From assembly GCF_025502585.1 (NCBI RefSeq), contig NZ_CP106679.1, positions 1,953,501 to 2,017,500 of the forward strand: a stretch of 64,000 nucleotides of DNA, written 5' to 3'. Shown piece by piece: positions 8,193 to 17,564 of this stretch. Under the pieces are notes generated by a model. It made no database searches. It was not told where the DNA came from and was given only the letters and a program-made list of their open reading frames with translations. The stretch is from Reichenbachiella agarivorans. GTDB taxonomy: Bacteria; Bacteroidota; Bacteroidia; Cytophagales; Cyclobacteriaceae. Within the stretch, counting starts at the first letter, position 1. Each line of letters begins with the position of its first letter. Position numbers and translations under genes: made by a program.

Positions 8193-8206
8193 GGTATATA
8201 ATATGC

Positions 8207-8476
8207 CTAATCCAATAAATCAATACTCATCGCACTTTTTTGTCCTGCGTAATTCCTGGTACTGCTATAGAGAAAATCTTCAGGACTGCTCACAAACGCA
8301 TGAACGATCAAGCCCTTTTCTTTTTGACAATACTGTAGTGAATCAATGATGCAATCGCGATAGGCATTGCGAACAAACAAATCCACCCAGCCTATAACTG
8401 TGAAAGTAACAAAATACAGTAGAAGGGTCTTTTTTTTGCTTTGAACTTCTTTTGGAAAGGTATAAAAAAGCGACAA
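8207..8476 (-). pseudogene. RAYT/IS200-like (Y1) transposase with internal deletion
   Basis: The 89-codon frame joins two separated parts of a REP-associated tyrosine transposase (Transposase_17-like). The first, YFVTFTVIGWVDLFVRNAY and YCQKEKGLIVHAFV, matches the N terminus; the second, SPEDFLYSSTRNYAGQKS, matches the C-terminal region. The HUH-type HxH metal motif and the catalytic tyrosine helix that should lie between are missing, about 80-100 residues. The gene is therefore dead. Its nominal start overlaps the lysS terminator, so even its 5' end may be altered. The nearby palindrome is the kind of sequence such enzymes mobilise. Confidence 0.65.
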
Positions 8477-8494
8477 ACCTCTCGGCTGTCGCTT
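8464..8494 (-). terminator. Intrinsic terminator of lysS
   Basis: On the minus strand AAGCGACA (8494-8487) and its complement (8475-8468) form an 8-bp stem with an 11-nt loop, followed directly by a T-run (8469-8464). It lies 26 nt after the lysS stop. Confidence 0.8.
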
Positions 8495-8519
8495 TGCTTT
8501 GTCTTGATGAAATACTGGA

Positions 8520-10265
8520 TTAAGCTTCGGTTGCTTTTGCTATCCAGCCTTGTACTTCTTCCAAACTTGGATTTTTCACCTCGTTGAGTTTCATCTTTTT
8601 CTTGTTGCCGCATACGTCTTGGTGTAGTTTGGCGTCTTTTGCTTCTGCAAACTGTTGCTTGGTCACCATGCCGATCTTTTGCAGGATCTGAACGAGGTCT
8701 TTGGCTACTCCTAATTCCTCGTACTGCGCAGCGGTCAATGCCACGATTTTCTTCTCAGGCTTCATCTGTGGGAAGAACAGTACATCTTGGATCGAATTGG
8801 AGTTGGTCATCATCATCGATAATCGATCGATACCGACTCCCAAACCAGCCGTCGGAGGCATGCCGTACTCTAGCGCTCTGAGGAAGTCCTCGTCTAGCAC
8901 CATCGCTTCGTCATCACCGCGCTTGCCTAGCTCCAACTGCTCCTCGAATCTTGCACGTTGATCAACTGGGTCATTCAGCTCAGAGAATGCATTACAGATT
9001 TCTTTGCCGTTGGCTATCGCTTCGAAACGCTCCACCAATCCTGGCTTGTTTTTGTGCTTCTTGGCCAATGGAGACATCTCCACCGGATAGTCAGTAATGA
9101 AAGTAGGCTGGATCAATTGACCTTCACATTTCTCTCCGAATATCTCGTCGATGAGTTTACCCTTGCCCATGGTTTCGTCTATTGGCACATTTAGTTTTTT
9201 GGCAGTCTCACGCAAGCCTGCCTCGTCCATTTCTGAGATGTCGACGCCTGTGAAGTGCTCGATTGCCTCAAACATCGTGTATCGCTTCCATGGACGCTGG
9301 AAGTTGATGATGTTTTTGCCCACTTGTACTTCGGTGGTGCCGTGTAGATCCATGGCGACTTTCTCGACCATTTCTTCTACGAGGTTCATCATCCATTCGT
9401 AATCTTTGTAGGCCACATAGAGCTCTACTTGGGTGAACTCAGGATTGTGAAAACGAGACATGCCTTCGTTACGAAAATCCTTTGAGAATTCGAATACGCC
9501 ATCGTATCCACCTACGATCAATCTCTTGAGATACAGTTCATTGGCGATACGCAGGTACAGTGTCATGTCTAGCGTATTGTGGTGAGTCTTGAACGGACGG
9601 GCTGCCGCTCCACCATAAATTGGCTGTAGGATTGGCGTTTCTACTTCGAGGTAGCCTCTGTCTGCCAAATAGCCTCTCATCGAGTTGACAAGTTGTGTTC
9701 TTTTGACGAATGTCTCTCTGACCTCTGGGTTGACGATCATGTCCACATAACGCTGTCTGTATCTCATCTCTGGATCGGTGAAGGCGTCAAAAGTCTTCAT
9801 GTTGCCATCGGCATCTTTTGCTTCCTTCACGATAGGCAAAGGTTTGAGCGACTTAGTCAATAGCTTGAGGGAAGTCACGTGGATAGAGATCTCGCCGACT
9901 TCTGTGGTGAATACATAGCCTTTGATACCGATGATGTCACCGATATCCATCATTTTTTTGAAGACGTTGTTGTAGAGGCTCTTGTCCTCGCCAGGGCAAA
10001 GGTCGTCTCTTCTCAGATAGATTTGGATACGGCCTGAGGCATCTTGTAACTCTGCGAAAGATGCCGATCCCATGATTCTACGGCTCATGAGTCTACCAGC
10101 GATGGAAATGTCCTTGTAATCTGTCTTTCGTTTCTCATAGTTTTGGTGAATATCTTTTGTAGATACGTTCACCTCGAAAGTGTCAGATGGATAAGGGTCA
10201 ATACCTGATTGGATCAATTGCTCTCTGGTTTGACGTCTAATTATTTCCTGTTCGCTTAGAATCAT
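8520..10265 (-). CDS. lysS: Lysyl-tRNA synthetase, class II
   Basis: 581 residues. An N-terminal OB-fold anticodon-binding domain spans about 50-140. The class II catalytic core carries motif 2 at 264-281 ([18 protein letters not shown]) and motif 3 at 474-484 ([11 protein letters not shown]). The tail from about 503 to 581 goes beyond the usual bacterial LysS end and is an extension I recall from other Bacteroidota. The enzyme charges tRNA-Lys. Expression is monocistronic, with a -7 box 26 nt before the ATG and a strong terminator after the stop. Confidence 0.96.
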   Translation of the reverse strand: MILSEQEIIRRQTREQLIQSGIDPYPSDTFEVNVSTKDIHQNYEKRKTDYKDISIAGRLMSRRIMGSASFAELQDASGRIQIYLRRDDLCPGEDKSLYNNVFKKMMDIGDIIGIKGYVFTTEVGEISIHVTSLKLLTKSLKPLPIVKEAKDADGNMKTFDAFTDPEMRYRQRYVDMIVNPEVRETFVKRTQLVNSMRGYLADRGYLEVETPILQPIYGGAAARPFKTHHNTLDMTLYLRIANELYLKRLIVGGYDGVFEFSKDFRNEGMSRFHNPEFTQVELYVAYKDYEWMMNLVEEMVEKVAMDLHGTTEVQVGKNIINFQRPWKRYTMFEAIEHFTGVDISEMDEAGLRETAKKLNVPIDETMGKGKLIDEIFGEKCEGQLIQPTFITDYPVEMSPLAKKHKNKPGLVERFEAIANGKEICNAFSELNDPVDQRARFEEQLELGKRGDDEAMVLDEDFLRALEYGMPPTAGLGVGIDRLSMMMTNSNSIQDVLFFPQMKPEKKIVALTAAQYEELGVAKDLVQILQKIGMVTKQQFAEAKDAKLHQDVCGNKKKMKLNEVKNPSLEEVQGWIAKATEA

Positions 10266-10290
10266 TGTATTAAGTAAAAAAATTGAGCGG

Positions 10291-10298
10291 CAAAATTA
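10291..10298 (-). promoter_or_regulatory. -7 box of lysS promoter
   Basis: The minus strand reads TAATTTTG, a perfect TAnnTTTG. Predicted start is about 10286, giving a ~20-nt leader. No clear TTTG is seen at the -33 position. Confidence 0.45.
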
Positions 10299-10733
10299 AT
10301 TTATTCAGGGGATTGTGGGTAGGGAATGTGGAATAATATTAACCCGAGTTCGATTCTTAAAGAGGGCTGATCCACAATAGGGCAAAATTAAAATAACCTT
10401 TGATAAAAGGTGCAGAAAACCCTTCAAGGGTTCTCTTCCTAGGTCATGGACAAAACGAATGGTACACTATATCCTCCAAAAAGACTCTTGACGGGATATT
10501 CAAAATCAAACTCTGGTTATAGGGAGGGTAGATTTGTTCTTGATGTAATTGGCTAATTAGAGGAAAATGGGTCTTGTTGGTACGAATAACCTGAGCGATC
10601 AACAGAAGGGGATAGATGTTTCGGAATTGATTGTCGTTTTGTCTAGTGCTCCGAAGGCATGAATAAGAGCCTGCCTACAATTTTTTTGATTTTCTGCTTG
10701 GTTCTCCTTGCCACTAATCCATATCTTCATCGG
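10299..10733. other. Non-coding stretch between lysS and the DUF1697 gene
   Basis: No convincing gene, tRNA or element. It has two small hairpins (10396-10411 and 10418-10432). A 36-codon frame at 10446-10556 has no recognisable homology and may be a gene remnant. Confidence 0.4.
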
Positions 10734-11261
10734 ATGAAAAAATACGTAGCACTTCTGAGGGGAATCAATGTGAGTGGACAAAAGAAGATCAAAATGACCG
10801 AGCTCAAGTCTGCATTGGTGGCTGCTGGATTGACGACTGTGGAGACTTATATCCAAAGTGGTAATCTAGTTTTTGAGACGGAATTGAGTGAAGAGGAGAG
10901 TACACAGTTGATAGAAAGAGTGATTCTTGAGGATTTTGGTTTTGAAGTGCCGACCTTGGTGTTGGAGCAATCGTATTTTCGTTTTGTGCTAGACAACAAT
11001 CCTTTTTTGCAGCGTGGTGAGGACAACAAAAAACTCTATGTATGCTTTATGATGGACATACCCACCGAAGAGAGCAAGTTGACACTGGCAGAGACAGATC
11101 TCAAAGGAGATGAATACCATATCATAGATCAGCTGATCTATACTTGCTATCATCAGGGTGCGGGGAAGACCAAAATGGACAACAATCTACTAGAGCGCAA
11201 GCTGAAAGTCAGAGCGACCTCTAGGAATTGGAATACAGTTGGCAAGTTGGGGGAGATGTAG
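10734..11261 (+). CDS. DUF1697-family protein
   Basis: 175 residues from the ATG at 10734, chosen because the family begins with the pattern KKYVALLRGINVSG; the frame upstream adds only a spurious hydrophobic stretch. Other conserved parts are KMTELKSAL, TYIQSGNLVFE and the C-terminal GKTKMDNNLLERKLKVRATSRNWNT, of which only the last is long. DUF1697 proteins (PF08002) are small, common cytoplasmic alpha/beta proteins without an established function. It stands alone between lysS and the amidohydrolases. Confidence 0.88.
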   Translation: MKKYVALLRGINVSGQKKIKMTELKSALVAAGLTTVETYIQSGNLVFETELSEEESTQLIERVILEDFGFEVPTLVLEQSYFRFVLDNNPFLQRGEDNKKLYVCFMMDIPTEESKLTLAETDLKGDEYHIIDQLIYTCYHQGAGKTKMDNNLLERKLKVRATSRNWNTVGKLGEM

Positions 11262-11391
11262 CTCAGTAATTTTAACCCCAACCATTCATCCCATTTATAC
11301 ACCAAGCGTGTAATTTGCATTTAGTCATGGGTGTCGTCTTTTTCGTTTTCCTAATTTTAGTCTCGAAAATTGAATGCATAACCCAAAAATC

Positions 11392-14388
11392 ATGATGAAA
11401 CGCGTGAAGCTGCTGGTACTGATAGGTCTAGCAACAGCAAGAATCTCTTTTGCACAAGAGACATTTCCTATCAATGGAATCAAAGACGAGAGGAGTGATA
11501 TATATGCGCTGATTGGTGCTAAAGTACATGTGTCCTGGGATCAAAGTATAGAAGGAGCAACTCTCCTGATTAAGAAGGATAAAGTTTTGGCAGTGGGTAA
11601 GAATATTAGCATTCCTGCCAATGCTATTCGCATGGATGTGAGTGGTATGGATATTTATCCATCCTTTTTGGATCCCTACTCGGATTATGGTATGCCAGAG
11701 GTAAAAAAGGCCAGTTCATTTGATCCACAGGCCGAGTCTAATACGAAAGGAGCATACAACTGGAATCAAGCGATTAAAGCAGAGTTTAGTGCAGCAAAGA
11801 CGTTTCGGGTGGATAAGGAAAAAGCCAAATCTTTGAGAAAGGAAGGTTTTGGAGCATTGGTTATTTTGCATAAGGACGGTATCGTTCGTGGACAATCTGC
11901 CTTGGTGAGTTTGGTAGGCAAAAGTGAGCAAGAAGATATACTCGTATCATCGGTATCTATGCAATTGTCCCTTGACAAGGGGTCTTCTACTCAGAACTAT
12001 CCCACGTCTATGATGGGGGCGATAGCTTTGTTGAGACAGACTTACTTGGATGCCAAATGGTATGCGGATCAAAAAAATCCTGGTTTTGAAGATTTGACTT
12101 TGAGAAGTTTTTCTGAGGGTTTGAAATTGCCTCAGGTGATAGAATCAACAGATAAGCTCACTTCTTTGCGAGTGGATCATATCGGCGATGAGCTGGGTTA
12201 TCAATACATCATCATGGGTTCGGGGGATGAATATCAGCGATTAGATGAGATTGCTGCTACTGCTGCGGATTTCATCCTTCCAGTCAGTTTTCCCAAGCCG
12301 TATGATGTGGAAGACCCATATGCAGCTTTAGATATTGATTTAGAAGACTTAAGACATTGGGAGCGAGCACCAGCCAATGCAGGGATGTTGGCCAGCAAAG
12401 GGATAGATTTTGCTTTTACTCCAGCAGGTTTGAAGGATGCTTCGGAATTCCTCCCCAATATTCGCAAAGCTATAAAGTATGGTTTGACCAAAGAGATCGC
12501 TCTGAAGGCACTGACCTCAGCTCCTGCCAAAATGCTAGGACTGGATGGTCAGATTGGTTCTCTTAATAAAGACAAGTATGCCAATTTCTTGATTGTAAAG
12601 GGAGATTTGTTTGAGGAGGATGCCGTGATTCTGGAGAACTGGATAGGAGGCAATCGTTTTGTAATTCAAGACAAAGAAACTGTTGCTTTGAATGGACAAT
12701 ATGAGCTGAATGTGAATAATGAGGATTACGGAATCATGAATGTCTCAGGACTACCCACAGCACCGAAAATGTCAATCTACGGAAAGGATACGCTCAAAGG
12801 GAGTTTAGCATTCAAAGATGGCTTGGTGACTATTCTGGTTCAGAAGGATTCTTTGACCAAGCAACAATTGTCAGGATATGTTGAAGGAAAGAATCTATCA
12901 GGTATGTTAAGCAAAGCAGATGGGGATAGACAAAAGTGGACAGCTATATATAAGGGTGATACTACGACCAGTAAGCAAAAGAAAAAAGAAGAGGAAATAG
13001 AATTTTCTTCTAAAATGACCTATCCTTTTGTTGCGTTTGGTTGGGAAGAAAAGCCCACGACCCAAGCGATGCTTTTTACCCACGTAACACTTTGGACCAA
13101 TGATGATGAAGGCATTTTGGAGAATTACGATGTGCGGATAGAAAATGGGAAGATTGTTGCCATCGGACAAGGTCTTTCTGCAGATGGAGCAGTAGTAATA
13201 GACGGTAGTGGCAAGCATTTGACCAGTGGTATCATAGATGAGCATTCGCACATAGCTATTAGCAAGGGCGTAAATGAGGCGGGTCAGGCAGTATCTGCTG
13301 AAGTGAGGGTGGAAGATGTGATTAACTCTGAAGACATCAATATCTATCGTCAGTTGGCTGGAGGAGTGACTGCCTCTCAACTACTTCATGGTTCGGCCAA
13401 TCCGATTGGTGGACAATCTGCATTAGTCAAACTTCGATGGGGTCAAGATCCCGAATCGATGAAAATTAAAGACGCTGATGGATTTATCAAATTTGCATTG
13501 GGTGAAAATGTGAAACAATCTAATTGGGGAGATAGATTTAAAGAAAGATTTCCACAGACGAGGATGGGAGTCGAGCAAGTGTTTCGAGATGGATTCAACA
13601 GAGCACTGGAATATCAGGAAAGCTGGAAAACCTATGATGGACTGACCGGCAAAGCCAAACGAAATACAACAGCCCCTCGACGTGATTTAGAACTAGAAAC
13701 GCTATTGGAGATTATCAACTCGCAGCGTTTTGTGACTTGCCATTCTTACATTCAATCCGAAATAAATATGCTGATGCATGTCGCAGAGGACTATGACTTT
13801 AGAATCAATACATTCACTCACATCCTCGAAGGGTATAAAGTAGCAGACAAGATGAAGGCTCACGGGGTGGGCGCTTCTACCTTTTCAGATTGGTGGGCAT
13901 ACAAATTCGAAGTGAGGGAAGCAATACCCTACAATGCCACACTGATGAGTGGTCAAGGAGTTGTGACTGCCATCAATTCTGATGATGCAGAGATGGGGAG
14001 AAGATTGAATCAGGAGGCTGCCAAGTCTTTGAAGTATGGAGGAATGTCCGAAGAGGATGCTTGGAAAATGGTGACTTTAAATCCCGCCAAACTCTTGCAT
14101 CTAGATGATAAAATGGGATCAGTAACTGTGGGCAAGGATGCGGATTTGGTCTTGTGGTCAGGACACCCTCTGTCGATCTATTCCAAGGCAGAAAAAACCA
14201 TGGTAGATGGAATTGTCTATTTTGATATCGAAAAGGACAAAGAACTGCAACAGGAGATTCAATTAGAACGTGCCGCATTGATTCAAAAACTGTTGGCCGA
14301 GAAAAAATCAGGAGCTAAAACAGTGCCCGTTTCTAAAAAGGAGGAGAAGCTCTATCACTGTGATGACATAGACTTTCATTTCAATTAA
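11392..14388 (+). CDS. Secreted tandem amidohydrolase-family protein
   Basis: 998 residues from ATG 11392 (an ATG at 11374 is in frame but precedes the natural signal peptide MMKRVKLLVLIGLA, cleaved near SFAQ). Two amidohydrolase modules follow. In the first (about 30-430) the metal motif HxH is replaced by DPYSDYG, so it should be inactive. The second (about 555-975) keeps H618-S-H620 in IIDEHSHIAI, CHSYIQSE, FTHILEGY and INSDDAE, so a binuclear imidazolonepropionase/prolidase-like site is plausible. A lysine/glutamate-rich linker near 528-540 separates them. It probably acts in the periplasm; the substrate is unknown. The next gene codes a related single module 27 nt downstream. Confidence 0.8.
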   Translation: MMKRVKLLVLIGLATARISFAQETFPINGIKDERSDIYALIGAKVHVSWDQSIEGATLLIKKDKVLAVGKNISIPANAIRMDVSGMDIYPSFLDPYSDYGMPEVKKASSFDPQAESNTKGAYNWNQAIKAEFSAAKTFRVDKEKAKSLRKEGFGALVILHKDGIVRGQSALVSLVGKSEQEDILVSSVSMQLSLDKGSSTQNYPTSMMGAIALLRQTYLDAKWYADQKNPGFEDLTLRSFSEGLKLPQVIESTDKLTSLRVDHIGDELGYQYIIMGSGDEYQRLDEIAATAADFILPVSFPKPYDVEDPYAALDIDLEDLRHWERAPANAGMLASKGIDFAFTPAGLKDASEFLPNIRKAIKYGLTKEIALKALTSAPAKMLGLDGQIGSLNKDKYANFLIVKGDLFEEDAVILENWIGGNRFVIQDKETVALNGQYELNVNNEDYGIMNVSGLPTAPKMSIYGKDTLKGSLAFKDGLVTILVQKDSLTKQQLSGYVEGKNLSGMLSKADGDRQKWTAIYKGDTTTSKQKKKEEEIEFSSKMTYPFVAFGWEEKPTTQAMLFTHVTLWTNDDEGILENYDVRIENGKIVAIGQGLSADGAVVIDGSGKHLTSGIIDEHSHIAISKGVNEAGQAVSAEVRVEDVINSEDINIYRQLAGGVTASQLLHGSANPIGGQSALVKLRWGQDPESMKIKDADGFIKFALGENVKQSNWGDRFKERFPQTRMGVEQVFRDGFNRALEYQESWKTYDGLTGKAKRNTTAPRRDLELETLLEIINSQRFVTCHSYIQSEINMLMHVAEDYDFRINTFTHILEGYKVADKMKAHGVGASTFSDWWAYKFEVREAIPYNATLMSGQGVVTAINSDDAEMGRRLNQEAAKSLKYGGMSEEDAWKMVTLNPAKLLHLDDKMGSVTVGKDADLVLWSGHPLSIYSKAEKTMVDGIVYFDIEKDKELQQEIQLERAALIQKLLAEKKSGAKTVPVSKKEEKLYHCDDIDFHFN

Positions 14389-14415
14389 TCCATGAGAATC
14401 CTAAAGAAAAATAAC

Positions 14416-15702
14416 ATGAAAACTGTATATAAAATATCTCTTGCCGTGTGTATGATGATGGTAAGTTTAGGCATTCATGCACAATTAATTACTCCAGCAC
14501 CAGCTCAATCTAGTCCAATAGCTTTGGTCAAAGGTACTGCACACCTAGGCAATGGTGAGGTGATTCACGAAGCATTGATCACCTTCGTGGAAGGAAAAAT
14601 AGAAAAGGTGATGAGCTATGATGCAGCTCCATCCTTGTCAGGATATGACGTGATTGATGTCAGTGGCCAGCATATTTATCCAGGGTTGATCTTGCCCAAC
14701 ACAGATTTGGGGCTGACCGAGGTGGCAGCAGTGCGCGCTACTAACGATAATGATGAGGTTGGGACGATCAATCCCAGTGTGCGCTCCTTGGTTGCTTTTA
14801 ATACAGAGTCTGATTTGATCCCACCAGTGAGATTCAACGGGGTATTATTGGCGCAAGTCACGCCACAAGGAGGATTGGTGTCAGGGACATCATCTGTGGT
14901 GCAGCTGGACGCATGGAATTGGGAGGATGCCGCCTACAGCATAGATGATGCTGTACACTTCAATTGGCCGTCTAAGATGCTCAAGACAGGATGGTGGGCA
15001 GAGCCTGGCAAACCGAAAGCGAATGAAAAGTATGATGCGCAAGTTCAAGAAATCAAGAAACTGTTACAAGACGCTAAGTTTGATAAGGCAGAAAAAAACC
15101 TGAAACTGAAAGCGATGAAAGGTGTATTTGATGGGACTAGAAGTATTCATGTACATGTCGACGGTGCGCAAGAAATGATGACCGCAGTATTGGCTATGAA
15201 ACAGGCAGGCGTAGCAAAAATTGTAATTGTGGGTGGTGAAGATGCATGGCTGATCAAAGACTTTTTGAAAGAGCACCAGATAGCAGTGATTTTATCTAAT
15301 GTTCACCGTCTGCCCAATCGCAAGCATGAGGACATCGATATGCCATACAAATTGGCGGCTATGTTACAAGCAGAAGGAGTATTAGTTGGACTTAGTTACT
15401 CGGATGCGAGTAATGCACGTAACCTGCCCTTTTTCGCAGGAACCAATGCGGCCTATGGTTTGAATCCTGAGACTGCATTGAAACTAGTGACTAGCAATAC
15501 AGCCGAAATCCTTGGAATAGCAGATAAAACGGGGATGCTAAAGGTCGGGCTAGATGCCAATATTGTCGTGTCCGAAGGTGATATCTTGGATATGAGAAGC
15601 AATCAAATTAGCTATGCTTACATTCAAGGACGACTCTTGGAGATGAAAGGAAAGCAACAACAGCTTTACGAAAAGTACAAGGCAAAGTATGAAGTAAAAT
15701 AG
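14416..15702 (+). CDS. Secreted amidohydrolase-like protein lacking metal ligands
   Basis: 428 residues from ATG 14416 (ATG 14392 is an in-frame alternative), with a signal peptide ending GIHAQ. The fold follows the composite amidohydrolase pattern: an N-terminal beta segment, IYPGLILPNTDLGLTEV where PGFxDxHxH is expected, and a C-terminal ALKLVTSNTAEILGI plus KVGLDANIVV. With the HxH ligands gone it is probably non-catalytic and may partner the preceding two-module protein; its site resembles that protein's degenerate first module. The spacing indicates one operon. The pairing is inference from order and similarity. Confidence 0.75.
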   Translation: MKTVYKISLAVCMMMVSLGIHAQLITPAPAQSSPIALVKGTAHLGNGEVIHEALITFVEGKIEKVMSYDAAPSLSGYDVIDVSGQHIYPGLILPNTDLGLTEVAAVRATNDNDEVGTINPSVRSLVAFNTESDLIPPVRFNGVLLAQVTPQGGLVSGTSSVVQLDAWNWEDAAYSIDDAVHFNWPSKMLKTGWWAEPGKPKANEKYDAQVQEIKKLLQDAKFDKAEKNLKLKAMKGVFDGTRSIHVHVDGAQEMMTAVLAMKQAGVAKIVIVGGEDAWLIKDFLKEHQIAVILSNVHRLPNRKHEDIDMPYKLAAMLQAEGVLVGLSYSDASNARNLPFFAGTNAAYGLNPETALKLVTSNTAEILGIADKTGMLKVGLDANIVVSEGDILDMRSNQISYAYIQGRLLEMKGKQQQLYEKYKAKYEVK

Positions 15703-15735
15703 ATAGCTCTTGTTTTTTGCTTTTATAACAAATCA

Positions 15736-15767
15736 GTATCAGCGAGTCTAGTGATACTCGTTGATAC
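15736..15767. terminator. Hairpin between convergent genes
   Basis: Arms 15736-15747 and 15756-15767 pair over 12 bp with one G-T wobble and an 8-nt loop, between the converging amidohydrolase and response-regulator genes. No adjacent T-run is present, so termination efficiency is uncertain. Confidence 0.5.
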
Positions 15768-15775
15768 GCTACGGC

Positions 15776-16489
15776 TTAAAAACTCATCAGCTCTTTAAAC
15801 TTCAGCGTTTGGCGTCTGGAGACTTCTACGATGGTGGTATCTTTGAGGTGAATGCGGATGCTGCCGCTGAACCATGGTTCTACCTTTTGAATCCATTTCA
15901 TGTTGATAATCTGCTGACGATTGGCTCGAAAAAATATCAAAGGATCGAGTCGCTTTTCCATGTAATTCAGGGTTTTGGGGATCAGCGGAGACTGGTCTTT
16001 GAAATGGATTTTGGTATAAGTATCACTGATTTCAAATAGACTGATGTCTTTTAGCTCTACAAACCAGCAGTTTTCGCTTTCTTTCACAAAGACCTGATCA
16101 TTTTCAGAAAGGAGGTCTCGTTTGGCAGAAGTCTTTTGTAGCAGTCGTTCTCTTACTTTGTGAAGTGCATTGAGCAGACGGTCTTCCTTGAGGGGTTTTT
16201 GCAGGTAGTCGAGCGCATTGTAGTCAAATGCTTTGTGAGCGTATTCGTTGTAAGCAGTGATGAAAATAACCTCAGGGAGGTAGTCCAGGCTTTCGAGCAA
16301 TTCGAATCCATCTTTTCCAGGCATCTGGATGTCCAAAAAAATCAAATCGGGTTGATGGGATTCGATGAGCTCAATTGCTTCTTCGGCATGGGCGGCTTCT
16401 GCCACTATTTCTACATCTTCTACACCCCGAAGAAGGTGCTTCAGTTCTTGTCTTGCCAGTCGGGTGTCGTCTATGATGATCGCTTTCAT
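15776..16489 (-). CDS. LytTR-type response regulator
   Basis: 237 residues. The receiver domain (1-120) has acidic residues D7-D8, phospho-acceptor D53 in IFLDIQMPG, T78 in FITAY and K98 in YLQKPL. The C-terminal LytTR DNA-binding domain (about 135-235) shows FRANRQQIINMKWI and VSRRQTLKFKELM. It binds DNA as a dimer when phosphorylated by its partner kinase; the two genes overlap by 4 bp. The target is unknown and could include the same reverse operon. Confidence 0.93.
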   Translation of the reverse strand: MKAIIIDDTRLARQELKHLLRGVEDVEIVAEAAHAEEAIELIESHQPDLIFLDIQMPGKDGFELLESLDYLPEVIFITAYNEYAHKAFDYNALDYLQKPLKEDRLLNALHKVRERLLQKTSAKRDLLSENDQVFVKESENCWFVELKDISLFEISDTYTKIHFKDQSPLIPKTLNYMEKRLDPLIFFRANRQQIINMKWIQKVEPWFSGSIRIHLKDTTIVEVSRRQTLKFKELMSF

Positions 16490-17535
16490 GTCTGCTGAGG
16501 GATGGTCAAAGTGGCAACTACAAAGGACTCTTGTTGTTTTAGCTCAAAAGAGGGTTTTGTGTCCAGTAGAATTTCTATGCGTTCCAGTGCATTTTTGATC
16601 CCAATTCCAGTACTCTTCGTTCCTTCTTTGATTTGCCCTGTGTTGTTTACTTGGATGATTAGGTTGCTATTTATGATTTGAATCGAGATGGAAATTTCTC
16701 CTTTTTGGGTGTACTGTGAGATGCCGTGTTTGATTGCGTTTTCCACTATGGTTTGAACGATCATGGGCGGGATGATACTGTCTTTAGCGTCTGCTTGGAT
16801 TTGGATGTCATATTCTAGCCGGGAATCATATTGGATGCTTTCTAGTTGCAGATATTGCTCTACGATTTCGATTTCTTCAGCGACTGTCACCTTTTCTTGT
16901 TTGTTGAATTCGATGGAGTAGCGCAGTAGGTCTGATAGATTGGTGATCATGGTTCTGGCCAGTGTAGGGTCTTCGAGTACCAGCGCACGAATGTTGTTGA
17001 GTGAGTTGAATAGGAAGTGAGGATTGATCTGTGCTTTGAGGGCAACCAGTTCAGCTTCTTTTCTAGATGCATTGGCAGCCAATTGATCGAGTTTTGCCTC
17101 TTTGGTACGCTCGCTAGATTGATAACTGATGTAAATGACAGACCAGACACAGAGCAGCACGCACAGGTTAATGGTGTAAATGGGTACTTCTGACCAATCA
17201 ATCGGACGAACGGTATTTTGCCAATCTAGCATGACGATCATGAGAATATGGATGATGGCAATGGCAGTGATGGCAGCTACAGCAATCAGCACCAACAGTC
17301 TGGGAGCCAAACTGCGAATCTCCAAATCCAACCAGTCGTAGCGCCTGATGACTAGGCGAATGGTATGCGAACTCATCATAGCGGTAAACCCGATGATGAA
17401 TTGAAGTAATATGACTTTGTTTTGAGTCAAAGGAGTAGAAGCGTAGCGGAGGCCAAAAAAAATAAGCACCGCTACGTAAATTCCCCATCCTAGGAATTGA
17501 CAAGCCCAATAAACATACGACTTAGATATTCTCAT
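16486..17535 (-). CDS. LytS/YehU-type sensor histidine kinase
   Basis: 349 residues. Four membrane segments (about 8-28, 40-62, 80-103, 118-138) and no large extracytoplasmic domain, then a short coiled coil and the His_kinase domain (PF06580) with phospho-acceptor H173 in INPHFLFNSLNN. The ATPase part has the N box VENAIKHGI and G-rich GIGIKNALERI. It phosphorylates the LytTR regulator coded just after it. The stimulus is unknown and is probably sensed in or near the membrane. Confidence 0.93.
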   Translation of the reverse strand: MRISKSYVYWACQFLGWGIYVAVLIFFGLRYASTPLTQNKVILLQFIIGFTAMMSSHTIRLVIRRYDWLDLEIRSLAPRLLVLIAVAAITAIAIIHILMIVMLDWQNTVRPIDWSEVPIYTINLCVLLCVWSVIYISYQSSERTKEAKLDQLAANASRKEAELVALKAQINPHFLFNSLNNIRALVLEDPTLARTMITNLSDLLRYSIEFNKQEKVTVAEEIEIVEQYLQLESIQYDSRLEYDIQIQADAKDSIIPPMIVQTIVENAIKHGISQYTQKGEISISIQIINSNLIIQVNNTGQIKEGTKSTGIGIKNALERIEILLDTKPSFELKQQESFVVATLTIPQQT

Positions 17536-17564
17536 CTGAAGGTCAAGTTAATCGTTTTCGAAAT

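Noticed and set aside
8392-8613. 73-codon reverse frame overlapping the end of lysS
   Set aside because: It is lysS 3' sequence read in another frame and crosses the lysS terminator.
10325-10350. GTTCGATTC resembling a tRNA T-arm
   Set aside because: The flanks do not pair as a T stem and there is no acceptor stem, anticodon arm or CCA end.
10446-10556. 36-codon frame in the lysS-DUF1697 gap
   Set aside because: Too short, no known motif and no promoter or ribosome site; noted only as a possible remnant.
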